This document shows positions 35,056-44,877 of a DNA stretch of 64,000 bases, piece after piece; the stretch's first letter is position 1, and each line of letters starts with the position of its first letter. The notes under the pieces were generated by a model. The model saw only the letters and a program-made list of their open reading frames with translations. It did no database searches and had not been told where the DNA came from. The DNA is from Synechococcus sp. RedBA-s (GTDB lineage Bacteria > Cyanobacteriota > Cyanobacteriia > PCC-6307 > Cyanobiaceae). A program made the translations under genes and the position numbers. The stretch lies in contig NZ_JAGQBF010000002.1 in the NCBI RefSeq assembly GCF_024345495.1, positions 1 through 64,000 on the forward strand. Direction: 5' to 3'.

Positions 35056-36908
35056 TGGCGGGTGGTGTCGATCGCCAGCTCGGGGTGGCTGGGGAGACCC
35101 ACCATCTGAGCGTTGCTGGCGCCGGGGGGCACCATCGGGTAGCAGTTCTCGTTGCGGCGCACCCGCACATCGATCAGGGCAGGGCCTGGATGGGCCAGGG
35201 CCTCGGCCAGCTGCTCGCGCAGGCTCTCCCGCTCGCTGATCCCCACACCCCTGATGCCGAAAGACTCAGCCAGCCTGGGGAAATCAGGCATGCCACGGGT
35301 CATCTCCGAAGCGGAGTAGCGCTCCCCGTAAAAACTCTCCTGCCACTGCCTCACCATCCCCTGCCAGCCGTTGTTGAGGATCACCACCTTCACGGGCAGG
35401 TCGTACTGGGAGAGGGTGCCCAGCTCCTGGATGTTCATCAGGATGCTGGCATCTCCGGCCACGCAGATCACCTGGTCCGCGGGGAAGGCCACCTGCACCC
35501 CCATGGCCGCAGGCAGCCCGAAGCCCATGGTGCCCAGGCCACTGCTGCTGATCCAGTGGCGGGGTGGGTTGTTCAGATACTGGGCGGCCCACATCTGATG
35601 CTGCCCGACATCGGTGGTGACGAAGGCGTCCGGAGCCAGATCGCGAAGGGCCAGCACCACCTCCTGGGGAGCGATGGCCCCCTCCGGGGTGGGGATCACC
35701 AACGGGTAATGGCGCTTCCAGCGGTTGATGCGCTCCAGCCAGGGAGCGGTGCGGCCCTGATCGCTCTCCCCTGCTGAGGCGGCCAGCAGGGCCTCGAGGG
35801 CCAGGCGCACATCCGCAACGATCGGCACCTCAGGCAGGCGGTTCTTGCCCACTTCAGCCGCATCGATGTCGATGTGGATCACCTGGGCGCGGGGGGCGAA
35901 ACTATCCAGCCGTCCGGTGACCCGGTCGTCAAAACGGGCGCCGGTAGCGATCAGCAGATCGCACTCGGTGACGGCGAAGTTGGCGTAGGCGGTGCCGTGC
36001 ATCCCCAGCATTCCCACCGCCAGGGGGTGGCGTTCATCGAAGGCGCCCTTGCCCATCAAGGTGGTGGTGACCGGCAGCTGGAAGCGCTCGGCCAGGGCAA
36101 TCAGGCTGGTGTGGGCTCCGGAGCTGATGGCGCCGCCTCCCACGTAAAGCAGTGGGCGGCGCGCCTGGCGGATCAGCTCGATCGCCTGGCCGATCGCCTC
36201 CGGGGCTGGACCACTGGGCAGCTGGAATCCCGCCGGGATCGAACTGCCCGGCTCCACCGGGGTGTAGTCGAACTCCTCGAGCCCCACATCCTTGGGCACA
36301 TCGATCAACACCGGACCGGGACGGCCGGTGGAGGCGATCAGGAAGGCCTCGGCCACGATCCGGCCGATGTCGGCAGGGTCGCGCACCACCCAGGAGTGCT
36401 TCACGATCGGCAGGGTGATGCCGAAGATGTCGGTTTCCTGGAAGGCGTCGGTGCCGATGGCGGCCCGGGGCACCTGACCGGTGATCACCACCATCGGCAC
36501 CGAATCCATCTGGGCCGTGGCGATGCCGGTGACCAGATTCGTGGCGCCGGGCCCGGAGGTGCCGAAGCAGACCCCCACCCGGCCGGTGGCCCTGGCGTAG
36601 GCGTCGGCGGCGTGGGTGCCCCCCTGTTCGTGCCGAACCAGCACATGCTTCAACCAGCCCCGGCTCTCGGCCTTGTGCAGAGCGTCGTAGATGGGCAGGA
36701 TCGCTCCGCCTGGGTAGCCGAACACGTCGGTGACGCCGTGGCGATGGAGCGCATCCATCAGGGCATCAGCACCGCTCAGCCGCCCCGGCACCGCCTGGTC
36801 CCCAGCCTCAGCGGGAATCGAGCTGACGCCGGTGGGGCCGGCTGAGACAGGCGCAGCCGTGCTGATGGCTGGGCTGGAAGTGGCTGAAGTCCCGGTAGTC
36901 ACGGTCAC
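34986..36908 (-). CDS. ilvB: Acetolactate synthase large subunit with C-terminal zinc ribbon
   Basis: ThDP- and FAD-dependent enzyme of branched-chain amino-acid synthesis, joining pyruvate with pyruvate or 2-oxobutyrate. The three-domain layout is complete. The N-terminal ThDP-binding part has [13 protein letters not shown] and the catalytic Glu in [15 protein letters not shown]. The FAD domain is in the middle, with [15 protein letters not shown]. The C-terminal part has [14 protein letters not shown]. After the usual end, residues continue into a four-Cys motif (Cys-x2-Cys-x11-Cys-x2-Cys) that closes the protein and looks like a zinc ribbon. The start is set at the GTG at 36908; TTG and GTG codons upstream are alternatives. 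The small subunit gene is not nearby. Confidence 0.93.
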   Translation of the reverse strand: MTVTTGTSATSSPAISTAAPVSAGPTGVSSIPAEAGDQAVPGRLSGADALMDALHRHGVTDVFGYPGGAILPIYDALHKAESRGWLKHVLVRHEQGGTHAADAYARATGRVGVCFGTSGPGATNLVTGIATAQMDSVPMVVITGQVPRAAIGTDAFQETDIFGITLPIVKHSWVVRDPADIGRIVAEAFLIASTGRPGPVLIDVPKDVGLEEFDYTPVEPGSSIPAGFQLPSGPAPEAIGQAIELIRQARRPLLYVGGGAISSGAHTSLIALAERFQLPVTTTLMGKGAFDERHPLAVGMLGMHGTAYANFAVTECDLLIATGARFDDRVTGRLDSFAPRAQVIHIDIDAAEVGKNRLPEVPIVADVRLALEALLAASAGESDQGRTAPWLERINRWKRHYPLVIPTPEGAIAPQEVVLALRDLAPDAFVTTDVGQHQMWAAQYLNNPPRHWISSSGLGTMGFGLPAAMGVQVAFPADQVICVAGDASILMNIQELGTLSQYDLPVKVVILNNGWQGMVRQWQESFYGERYSASEMTRGMPDFPRLAESFGIRGVGISERESLREQLAEALAHPGPALIDVRVRRNENCYPMVPPGASNAQMVGLPSHPELAIDTTRQCGSCGFTTESAHFFCPSCGAKL

Positions 36909-36951
36909 GGTGGCGAGCAACACACGCAACGAAGACCATCAGCGTAGAAGC

Positions 36952-37548
36952 TCACTTCCGACCTTGGGAGAACTGTTGCGGCAGTGAGGGCTGCAGCCTG
37001 CGGCCGCGCACCATCGCCCGCAGGATCAAACCGGGATCGAGCCAGCTGCCCCGATAGCGGATTCCCCAGTGCAGGTGCGGACCCGTGGTGCGCCCGCTGA
37101 GGCCCACGTGGGCGATCAGCTGACCGGCCCGAATCATCTGACCGGGGCGCAGCAACACCCGGCCACTGGCATAGGCACCATCGCGCACCGCCCCGGCCAG
37201 GTGGCAGTACATATGCTCGTACTCCCCCGAGCGGATCACCAGCCCCACCCCACAGCCGCCGTCATGGAAGACATCGACCACGGTGCCGGCCCACCAGTTG
37301 CGGATCGGCGAACCCAGGGGGGCGGCGATATCGAGACCGGAATGCATCTCCCTGCCACCACCTGGTCCGTTGCGGCGACCGAAATGGCTGGTGTATCCGG
37401 CGAAGTGCACGATGGGAAACACCCCCCGGGCCCAGCGCAGATCCGAGCGGGCCGGTGGGGGAGCCAGCGCCAGATCGAGGCTCAGAGCCAGCGGCAGTCC
37501 CACCAGCCCGGCCACGATACTGAGGGGCTTAGAGGAGACCGAGGGCAT
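36952..37548 (-). CDS. M23-family metallopeptidase
   Basis: A LytM-type peptidase of 198 residues that would act on peptidoglycan cross-links in the periplasm. A hydrophobic signal segment ([19 protein letters not shown]) precedes the domain. The zinc ligands are present: His and Asp in [10 protein letters not shown], and the HLHWG motif near residue 165. A further His is in YCHLAG. Length is short, consisting of the catalytic domain alone with no coiled coil or LysM. The start at 37548 overlaps the hemH stop by 20 nt; an upstream GTG at 37566 is possible. It follows hemH on the same strand. Confidence 0.88.
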   Translation of the reverse strand: MPSVSSKPLSIVAGLVGLPLALSLDLALAPPPARSDLRWARGVFPIVHFAGYTSHFGRRNGPGGGREMHSGLDIAAPLGSPIRNWWAGTVVDVFHDGGCGVGLVIRSGEYEHMYCHLAGAVRDGAYASGRVLLRPGQMIRAGQLIAHVGLSGRTTGPHLHWGIRYRGSWLDPGLILRAMVRGRRLQPSLPQQFSQGRK

Positions 37549-38704
37549 GAAGCGGACCTCGGCCACTCAACAGTTCCAGCAGGAAGGCGGAGAAGCCGAG
37601 CATGGCCAGGCGGCCGTTCCAGACTTCCGAGCTGTTGTTCCAGCCCCAGGCCCACTTGTCCTGGGGGTAAAGCTTTATCTGGGTGGGCAGGGAGGCGGCC
37701 TGATCCAGGTTCACCTCAGGGCCGGCCTGGGCCAGCTGCACCAGATCCGCAAGCCCCTTGATGAAGGTGGGGTAGGTGTCGAGGGCGGGCACGCGCACGA
37801 AGTTGCTGATGCCGGCTTCGGTGGCGATCTCCCGGTACTCGATGTCGATTTCCTCGAGGGTCTCAATGTGTTCGCTCACGAAGCTGATCGGCACCACCAC
37901 GAGCTCCTCGACCCCCTCCTCACCGAGCCGCACCAGCGCTTCGTCGGTGTAGGGCTTGAGCCACTCCACTGGACCCACCCGGCTCTGGTAAGCCAGGGTG
38001 TAGGGGTTGCCATGGCCGAGCAGCTCTTCCAGCTTGGCCATCACCAAGATGGAGCAGGCTTCGATCTCTTGCTGATAGGGGTCGCCGGCATCCTCCACAT
38101 AGCTCTTGGGCACGCCGTGGGCGCTGAAGAAGACGTGGGCGGAGGCGGGGTTGTGACAGCTTCTCACCCCGGCGGCAACCAGCTCCGCCATCGCCAGCAC
38201 GTAGCCGGGATGGTCGTACCAGCTGCGAATGCAGCGGATCGGCAACTTGCTGAAGGCGGGGTCAGCCTGGCGCAGGCGCTGCAGTTCACGGAAGCTTGAA
38301 CCGCTGGTGCTGATCGAGAAGTGGGGATAGAGCGGCAGCACCACCACCTCATCCACCGAGTCGGCCTTGATGTCGCCCACAGCGGATTCGGTGAACGGAT
38401 GCCAGTAGCGCATCGCCACGTAGGTGGTGGCCTGGACCCCCCGCAGGCGCAGTTCACTCTGGAGTTCGCGGGCCTGCTGCTCGGTGATGCGGCGCAGGGG
38501 GGAGCCGCCGCCGATGGCTCGGTAGGCCTCCTTCGACTTGTTGCTGCGCAGAGTGCTGATCAGCCAGGCCAGAGGCTTCTGCAGCAGGGGCGTGGGCAGC
38601 CGGATGATCTCCGGATCAGCGAAAAGGTTGTAGAGAAAAGGGCCGACATCTTCGATTCGCTCAGGCCCGCCGAGGTTCAGCAGCAAGACGCCGACCCTTG
38701 CCAT
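37529..38704 (-). CDS. hemH: Ferrochelatase with C-terminal chlorophyll-binding-like helix
   Basis: Inserts Fe2+ into protoporphyrin IX, the last step of haem synthesis. The 391-residue protein starts with [13 protein letters not shown]. It holds the catalytic His in LPLYPHFS and the FFSAHGVP block, and [10 protein letters not shown] with the catalytic Glu region. Residues after about 345 are a linker and a single membrane helix with the CAB/HLIP motif ([16 protein letters not shown]). This extension is known from cyanobacteria and plastids and tethers the enzyme to thylakoids, probably sensing chlorophyll supply. It is divergent from the recombinase gene. Confidence 0.95.
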   Translation of the reverse strand: MARVGVLLLNLGGPERIEDVGPFLYNLFADPEIIRLPTPLLQKPLAWLISTLRSNKSKEAYRAIGGGSPLRRITEQQARELQSELRLRGVQATTYVAMRYWHPFTESAVGDIKADSVDEVVVLPLYPHFSISTSGSSFRELQRLRQADPAFSKLPIRCIRSWYDHPGYVLAMAELVAAGVRSCHNPASAHVFFSAHGVPKSYVEDAGDPYQQEIEACSILVMAKLEELLGHGNPYTLAYQSRVGPVEWLKPYTDEALVRLGEEGVEELVVVPISFVSEHIETLEEIDIEYREIATEAGISNFVRVPALDTYPTFIKGLADLVQLAQAGPEVNLDQAASLPTQIKLYPQDKWAWGWNNSSEVWNGRLAMLGFSAFLLELLSGRGPLHALGLL

Positions 38705-38723
38705 ACCTGATCTGATCCATCGG

Positions 38724-39971
38724 TTGGCTCAGAGCGTAACCCTGCTGGTGCCCTCTGGCGGTAGCCGGCAGCGATCGATAACGTCGGCGCGCCCACCGGC
38801 TCCAGCTGCCCTGACCCCTGCCCTTGCCGCCATCGATGCCGAGCTGAGCCAGGAGAATGCCCGTCTGGCAGCCAGCGGCCTGGCCCTGCGCCTGGAGCGG
38901 AGGGGGGGGCGGCTGGCCCTGCGCGGCCCCCTGCCCTGTCCCCGCGGCGGTCCCCAGCGGGTGCAGCGCCTCAGCCTGGGGCTGGAGGCCAACCCCACAG
39001 GACTGAGTCAGGCCCGGCGCGAGTTGAAGCGAGTGCACCAGGCCCTGCGCCAGCAACGTTTCGACTGGGCCGACTGGGGCAGGCCGGTGGATTGTGCATC
39101 GGCTTCGGCGCTGGAGCGGCTGGAGGCTTTTGAGCAGGCCTTTTTCAGCGATCCCCGCCGCCGCCGCAATCCCGCCGGCAGCCGCACCACCTGGAGCGCC
39201 GCCTACCAGCCCTACCTGCGGCGGCTGCGTGCACGGCTGGAGCAGGGGGAGCCCCTGGAGAGCCAGCAGCTGCTAGAGGTGCTGGAGGGTTATCCCCCCG
39301 CCAGCCGCAGCCGCCAACAGTGCGGCACCGCCCTGGCGGCCCTGGCCCGGCAGTTGGAGCTGGCTCTGCCTGACGACTGGCGCGAGCGGGCCGGCGGCTA
39401 TGGCCTACACCTGGCCCAGTACCGGCGCCTGCCCAGCGATGCCCAGCTGCTGGAGTGGTTGGAGCGCATTCCCAACCCTCGTTGGCGGCTGGTGTATGGC
39501 CTGATGGCCACCTATGGCCTGCGCAACCATGAGGTGTTCTTCGCCGATCTTTCCTCCCTGGCCCCCGGCGGTGACCGGGTGATCCGTGTGCTGCCCACCA
39601 CCAAGACCGGTGAGCATCAGGTCTGGCCCTTCCAGCCAGACTGGGTGGATCGCTTTGATCTGGCCCTGCTCGCTGGGGCAGGCCAGCGGCTCCCTGAGGT
39701 CTGCACGGATCTGAGGCGCACCACTCTGCAGCAGGTGGGGCGGCGGGTGGCCGAACAATTCCGCCGCTACCAGCTGCCCTGCACCCCCTACGACCTGCGC
39801 CATGCCTGGGCCGTGCGCACCATCCACATCGGCCTGCCCGACACGGTGGCGGCGCGGATGATGGGCCACTCGGTGGCGATTCACACCCGCACCTATCACC
39901 ACTGGATCACCCGCCGGGATCAGCAGCAGGCCGTCGATGCAGCCCTGGCCCGCCTGCGGCCCACCCCCTGA
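38724..39971 (+). CDS. Tyrosine recombinase/integrase-like protein
   Basis: The C-terminal half is a tyrosine-recombinase catalytic domain. It has the first Arg in YGLRNHEVF, a Lys in TTKTGEH, the His-x-x-Arg box in DLRHAWAVR, a His in MMGHS and the nucleophilic Tyr in RTYHHW near residue 391. The N-terminal half holds a basic, Arg-rich arm and a SAM-like helical domain. The start is uncertain (TTG at 38724 or GTG at 38748; no ATG near). No tRNA, attachment repeat, excisionase or phage gene is close, and codon use matches the neighbours. It therefore looks like a resident chromosomal recombinase, not a recent mobile element. A Xer-like role is one possibility. Confidence 0.8.
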   Translation: MAQSVTLLVPSGGSRQRSITSARPPAPAALTPALAAIDAELSQENARLAASGLALRLERRGGRLALRGPLPCPRGGPQRVQRLSLGLEANPTGLSQARRELKRVHQALRQQRFDWADWGRPVDCASASALERLEAFEQAFFSDPRRRRNPAGSRTTWSAAYQPYLRRLRARLEQGEPLESQQLLEVLEGYPPASRSRQQCGTALAALARQLELALPDDWRERAGGYGLHLAQYRRLPSDAQLLEWLERIPNPRWRLVYGLMATYGLRNHEVFFADLSSLAPGGDRVIRVLPTTKTGEHQVWPFQPDWVDRFDLALLAGAGQRLPEVCTDLRRTTLQQVGRRVAEQFRRYQLPCTPYDLRHAWAVRTIHIGLPDTVAARMMGHSVAIHTRTYHHWITRRDQQQAVDAALARLRPTP

Positions 39972-40018
39972 GCGGACCTGCGCGTCAGAGTGGCTGGTGG
40001 TTGCCGAGCTCCGCGTCC

Positions 40019-40696
40019 ATGTCGAATCCTCCCGTGGCTGACCCGCTCGATCAGGCGGCCGCTGAGCTGGGCCCCGGCGGGGATCTGGCCCCCGAGCGCG
40101 ACGCCGAGGCCTACCGCCGCCGCATGCAACGGCGCCGGGAGGTGCAGCAGCAGCGGGTGGGCGAGCGCAGCCTGGAGAAGGGGCTGGTGCTGGTGTTCAC
40201 CGGCGATGGCAAAGGCAAGACCACGGCCGCGTTGGGTCTGGTGCTGCGCACCCTGGGCCACGGCGAAGGAGTGGCGGTGGTCCAGTTCATCAAGGGCGGC
40301 TGGCAGCCGGGGGAAGCCCGGGCCCTGCAGCTGTTCGGCGACGATCTGGCCTGGCATGCCCTCGGGGAGGGCTTCACCTGGGAAACCCAGGACCGCGATC
40401 GGGACCGCCAGTTGGTGCAGGAGGCCTGGCAGCGCTCGTTGCAGTACCTCGCCGATCCCGTACGGAAGCTGGTGGTGCTCGATGAGGTGAATGTGGCCCT
40501 CAAGCTGGGCTATCTCGAGCTGGATCAGGTGCTGGAGGGCCTCGATCTCCGCCCGGAGCTCACCCACGTGGCCCTCACCGGCCGGGGAGCGCCGCAGGGC
40601 CTGGTGGATCGGGCTGATCTCGTCACCGAGATGAAGCTGGTGCGTCATCCCTTCCGCGAGCAGGGGGTGAAAGCCCAGGCCGGCATCGAGTTCTGA
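40019..40696 (+). CDS. cobO: Cob(I)yrinic acid a,c-diamide adenosyltransferase
   Basis: Adds the 5'-deoxyadenosyl group to the cobalt of corrinoids in B12 (pseudocobalamin) synthesis, CobA/CobO/BtuR type. The 225-residue protein has the P-loop TGDGKGKTT at residues 61-69, VVQFIKGGW, and the LVVLDEVNVALKLGYL segment, all typical. It ends with HPFREQGVKAQAGIEF, the family C terminus. The ATG at 40019 gives the normal length. It lies between the recombinase gene and pyrH. Another B12 gene, cobK, lies 21 kb further on. Confidence 0.93.
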   Translation: MSNPPVADPLDQAAAELGPGGDLAPERDAEAYRRRMQRRREVQQQRVGERSLEKGLVLVFTGDGKGKTTAALGLVLRTLGHGEGVAVVQFIKGGWQPGEARALQLFGDDLAWHALGEGFTWETQDRDRDRQLVQEAWQRSLQYLADPVRKLVVLDEVNVALKLGYLELDQVLEGLDLRPELTHVALTGRGAPQGLVDRADLVTEMKLVRHPFREQGVKAQAGIEF

Positions 40697-40770
40697 CGCA
40701 CAGCGGCCGCAGCTCGGCATTGGCGGGAGTGCTTGCTACTCTGCCGCCGACTGTGTTCGCCGTGCGCTGA

Positions 40771-41490
<720 letters not shown>

Positions 41491-41514
41491 CCCCGCACAC
41501 TCCCCGCAACGCCC

Positions 41515-42054
41515 ATGGATCTCGACGCCAGCATGCGCAAGTCGCTGGAAGCCACCCAGCGCACCTTCAACACGATCCGCACCGGGCGGGCCAATCCCTC
41601 CCTGCTCGATAAGATCTCCATCGAGTACTACGGCGCTGAAACGCCCCTGCGCTCCCTCGCGAATCTCTCCACCCCCGATTCCCAGACGATTCAGATCCAG
41701 CCCTTCGATGGCGGCGCCATGGCGGCGATCGAGAAGGCCATTTCCATGAGTGATTTGGGACTCACCCCCAACAACGATGGCCGACTGATTCGCATCAACA
41801 TCCCCCCGCTCACCGCTGATCGGCGCAAGGAGTTCTGCAAGCTCGCCTCCCGCTACGCCGAAGATGGCAAGGTGGCCCTGCGCAACATCCGCCGCGACGC
41901 CATCGACAGGATCAAAAAGCAGGAGAAGGACGGGGATCTCTCCGAGGATCAGAGTCGCGATGAGCAGGAGAATGTGCAGAAGCTCACCGATCGCTACGTC
42001 GTGGAACTGGAGAAAAGCCTGGTGGAGAAGGAAGCCGACATCCTCAAGGTGTGA
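41515..42054 (+). CDS. frr: Ribosome recycling factor
   Basis: Releases ribosomes from mRNA after termination, together with EF-G. The 179-residue protein has the RRF helix start ([20 protein letters not shown]), the hinge and beta domain with [10 protein letters not shown] and IQIQPFD, and the long C-terminal helix with [18 protein letters not shown]. It lies between pyrH and the next gene; its TGA overlaps the GTG start of the oxidoreductase by four bases, so the three genes form an operon. Confidence 0.97.
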   Translation: MDLDASMRKSLEATQRTFNTIRTGRANPSLLDKISIEYYGAETPLRSLANLSTPDSQTIQIQPFDGGAMAAIEKAISMSDLGLTPNNDGRLIRINIPPLTADRRKEFCKLASRYAEDGKVALRNIRRDAIDRIKKQEKDGDLSEDQSRDEQENVQKLTDRYVVELEKSLVEKEADILKV

Positions 42055-43217
42055 GCGTGGCCAGCGCTGCCAATGGGCCAGCCTGTGATGCCGATGTGAT
42101 CGTGGTGGGGGCCGGCGCGGCAGGAGCTTCGACGGCCTATCACCTGGCTGCCCGGGGCTGGCGGGTGAGGCTGCTGGACGCCCGCAGCCTGCCCAGGCCC
42201 AAGCCCTGTGGCGGCGGCATGGCCGCCTCCGTGCAGACCCTGTTCCCGTTTGATCTCCGTCCGGCCGTGGATCGGGTGATCACCAAGGTGCGCTTCACCT
42301 GGTGCCTGGAGGATCCGGTGATCGCCGAGCTGCCAGGGGAGGCTCCGTTCTGGATCGTGCGCCGCTCCCGCCTGGATCACCTTCTGGCCCGGCAGGCGGT
42401 GGCCTGCGGTGCTGATCTGCTCGAAGCCACCGCCGTGGAGCGGATCTCGCGGGAGGGGGAGCAATGGCGGATCCACACCACGACGGGTGGCGCGCTCAGC
42501 AGCCGGGCGGTGGTGATCGCCGATGGTGCCCGCTCCAGCTTTGGCCAGGGGCTGGGTCTGGGATCGCCCCAGCCCCGCTACGCCTCGGCTGTGTCGGTGG
42601 AGGTGGAGGGTGAGGTGCAGGAGCCTGAGACGGCCCATTTTGAATTCGGTCTGGTGCGCCACGGCTTCAGCTGGGCCTTCCCCCGCCAGGGAGGTCTCAG
42701 CATCGGCGTGGGCAGCTTCATCGGCCGCGAACCGCTGGAGGCCGAGGCGATTCTGGCGCGCCTGTTGCCCAGCTTCGGGCTGCCGCCGGACAGCGGTGAG
42801 CGGCGGATCTCTCCCCTGCGGGTCTGGGACGGGCATCACCGGCTTCACCATGACGGTGGTGCCGTGGTGGTGGGGGATGCGGCCTCGCTTGTGGATCCCT
42901 TTCTGGCGGAAGGACTGCGCCCCGCCCTGCTCAGCGGCACCCGGGCCGCTGAAGCCCTCGACCGCTGGCTGGGCGGTGAAGCCAGGGCTCTGGCGGGCTA
43001 CAGCGAAGCCATGCGGCTGGAGTGGGGCCAGTCGATGGCCTGGGGACGGCGCATCGCCCAGGTGTTCTACCGCCTGCCCCGGGTGGGGTATCAACTGGGG
43101 GTGAAGCGGCCCACCGCCCCACGGCGCATCGCCCAGATCCTCTCAGGGGAACTGGGCTATGGCGACATCGCCCAGCGGGTGATCCGCCGGCTGATGTTCA
43201 ACCGTGGGTCGAGCTAG
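42051..43217 (+). CDS. Geranylgeranyl-reductase-family FAD oxidoreductase
   Basis: A 388-residue flavoprotein. The FAD motif GAGAAGAS starts at residue 20, and PKPCGGGM at 50-57 is the signature of the geranylgeranyl reductase group. DGARSSFGQ and [20 protein letters not shown] are later FAD contacts. Relatives reduce prenyl chains of chlorophyll, tocopherol or lipids. The main chlorophyll enzyme ChlP is usually about 450 residues, so this shorter member is probably a paralogue with another prenyl or lipid substrate. It is coupled to frr by a GTGA overlap. The stop lies inside a short tandem repeat shared with the end of the next gene. Confidence 0.85.
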   Translation: MSVASAANGPACDADVIVVGAGAAGASTAYHLAARGWRVRLLDARSLPRPKPCGGGMAASVQTLFPFDLRPAVDRVITKVRFTWCLEDPVIAELPGEAPFWIVRRSRLDHLLARQAVACGADLLEATAVERISREGEQWRIHTTTGGALSSRAVVIADGARSSFGQGLGLGSPQPRYASAVSVEVEGEVQEPETAHFEFGLVRHGFSWAFPRQGGLSIGVGSFIGREPLEAEAILARLLPSFGLPPDSGERRISPLRVWDGHHRLHHDGGAVVVGDAASLVDPFLAEGLRPALLSGTRAAEALDRWLGGEARALAGYSEAMRLEWGQSMAWGRRIAQVFYRLPRVGYQLGVKRPTAPRRIAQILSGELGYGDIAQRVIRRLMFNRGSS

Positions 43218-43263
43218 CGCAGAAGTGGTTGAGCTAGCGCAGGCAATCCTTGAGCTGGCGCAG
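43211..43263. repeat. Short tandem repeat at a convergent gene junction
   Basis: The 12-mer GAGCTAGCGCAG occurs at 43211-43222 and 43231-43242, and with one change (GAGCTGGCGCAG) at 43252-43263, giving a period of 20-21 nt. It spans the stop codon of the oxidoreductase gene and the last codons of the convergent cyclic-nucleotide-domain gene. It is probably a small slipped duplication. Confidence 0.75.
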
Positions 43264-43608
43264 GCGTTGATCGATCGAACTGAGCAGTTCAATAGCGAAC
43301 ATCGGTGATTCCTGAATGGCAAAGAGGAACTTCTCGCGGTTCATCACCAGGATCGTGCAGGGACTGATGGCCGTGGCATTGCCATAGCGGCGGTGATCAG
43401 AGGTCACCAGAGCGCCGGCGCCGAAGACATCACCTTCCTTGATCTGCTCGTGGCCGGCCTCTCCATTCCAGCTGAGCTGGACGCTGCCCTGGAGCAAGCC
43501 GAACATGCAGTCTCCGGATTCGCCGGCCTTGAAGATCGGATCACCCGGGGCAAATTCACGCACCTCGCCCTGGGTGGCCAGGGCGCGCAGGGTGTCGAGG
43601 GCATTCAT
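43234..43608 (-). CDS. Stand-alone cyclic-nucleotide-binding-domain protein
   Basis: A single CRP-like beta-barrel of 124 residues with no helix-turn-helix. It shows EFAPGDPIFKAGESGDCMFG in the first strands, the cassette DVFGAGALVTSDHRRYGNATA, and the last helix. The cassette lacks the usual Glu after Phe-Gly (Ala here), and the Arg context is altered, so binding of cAMP or cGMP is doubtful. It may be a protein-interaction or regulator domain. It is upstream of nothing on its strand and convergent with the frr operon. Confidence 0.8.
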   Translation of the reverse strand: MNALDTLRALATQGEVREFAPGDPIFKAGESGDCMFGLLQGSVQLSWNGEAGHEQIKEGDVFGAGALVTSDHRRYGNATAISPCTILVMNREKFLFAIQESPMFAIELLSSIDQRLRQLKDCLR

Positions 43609-43634
43609 GGATCAGGCCAATGGCAATGGTGGGT

Positions 43635-44813
43635 TCAGGCCGCGGTGGCAGCCAGGGCCAGGGGGGCACCCAGGCCGCCCCGCACGTCCTCGGGCACGAG
43701 CCTGCCGTCGTGGTCGGTGTCGAGGGCATCAAAGACCGCATCACTGCCCAGCCACTCCTCGCGGGTGATGCAGCCGTCGCCATCCATGTCGTTGAGCAGG
43801 AAGATCTCCTGGGCGGCATGGGCGAAGGCGGCCTCGCCCTCCAGCTCGGCGAGACGGTGGGCCAACTGGGCCTCCAGGGTTTCGATCGCCTTGCTGAAGC
43901 CGCGAATGCCCTCATCGAGCTTTTCACTGGCCATGCGATCAGCCGCCATGGCAGTGATGTAACTGGAACTATCGAGGCTGAACTGGGCCTCGGTGGCAGC
44001 CGGGTTGAGGGGGTCGAGCTTGCGCGGCAGGGGAGCTTCCGTGTGGCGCAGCTGATCAAGCAGCTTGGGTGAAATCGTGAGCAGGTCGCAACCGGCCAGT
44101 TCGATGATCTCCTCGATGTTGCGGAAGCTGGCTCCCATCACTTCAGTGCGGTAGCCGTAGGTTTTGTAGTAGTTGAAGATCTTGGTGACGGAGATCACGC
44201 CGGGATCTTCAGGGCCGGGATAGTGATCACGGCCAGTGTCATTTTTGTACCAATCGAGAATGCGACCCACAAAAGGTGAAATCAAGGTGACACCCGCTTC
44301 GGCGCAGGCCACCGCCTGGGTGAAGCTGAACAGCAGGGTGAGATTGCAGTGGATGCCCTCCTTCTCCAGGGCCTCTGCGGCCTTGATGCCCTCCCAGGTG
44401 GAGGCCATCTTGATCAGCACCCGCTCCTTGCCGATGCCGGCTTCGGCATAGAGACCAATCAGCTTTCGGGCCTTCTCGATCGTGGCCTCGGTGTCGTAGC
44501 TGAGCCTGGCGTCCACCTCGGTGGACACCCGACCGGGGACGATCTGGAGAATCTCCTTGCCGAAGGTGACACAGATTTCATCGAGGGCTTCGAGCACCAC
44601 CGCTTCAGCCGGTGCGTCGGCCCCGATCACCTGGCGGGAGGCTGTCAGCGATTCATCGATCAGCCCCTGGTAGAGGGGAATCTGGGCGGCCGCCAGGATC
44701 AGCGAAGGGTTGGTGGTGGCGTCACGGGGGGTGAACTGCTTGATCGCTTCCAGTTCACCGGTGTCAGCGACGACCACCGTGATGGCAGCGAGTTGATCGA
44801 GCAGGTTGGACAT
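43635..44813 (-). CDS. tal: Transaldolase with C-terminal EF-hand pair
   Basis: Transfers a dihydroxyacetone unit between sugar phosphates in the oxidative and reductive pentose phosphate pathways. From the ATG at 44813 there are 392 residues. The barrel has [10 protein letters not shown] and the Schiff-base Lys135 in [24 protein letters not shown] is the phosphate-binding part. Residues after about 330 form two calcium-binding EF loops, [12 protein letters not shown] and [12 protein letters not shown], with the Asp-x-Asp-x-Asp-Gly spacing. EF-hand transaldolases are known from cyanobacteria such as Synechocystis. Ca2+ control is inferred, not shown. Confidence 0.93.
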   Translation of the reverse strand: MSNLLDQLAAITVVVADTGELEAIKQFTPRDATTNPSLILAAAQIPLYQGLIDESLTASRQVIGADAPAEAVVLEALDEICVTFGKEILQIVPGRVSTEVDARLSYDTEATIEKARKLIGLYAEAGIGKERVLIKMASTWEGIKAAEALEKEGIHCNLTLLFSFTQAVACAEAGVTLISPFVGRILDWYKNDTGRDHYPGPEDPGVISVTKIFNYYKTYGYRTEVMGASFRNIEEIIELAGCDLLTISPKLLDQLRHTEAPLPRKLDPLNPAATEAQFSLDSSSYITAMAADRMASEKLDEGIRGFSKAIETLEAQLAHRLAELEGEAAFAHAAQEIFLLNDMDGDGCITREEWLGSDAVFDALDTDHDGRLVPEDVRGGLGAPLALAATAA

Positions 44814-44877
44814 GTCCCCGGGCATCGGCGATTGGGCTGAGGCTAGCCAGGCCCCGCTGGACCCACCGAAGGCGTTT

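Noticed and set aside
38700-40000. Genomic island carried by the tyrosine recombinase
   Set aside because: Neighbours hemH, cobO, pyrH and frr are core genes, and no attachment repeats or tRNA lie near, so an island is not supported.
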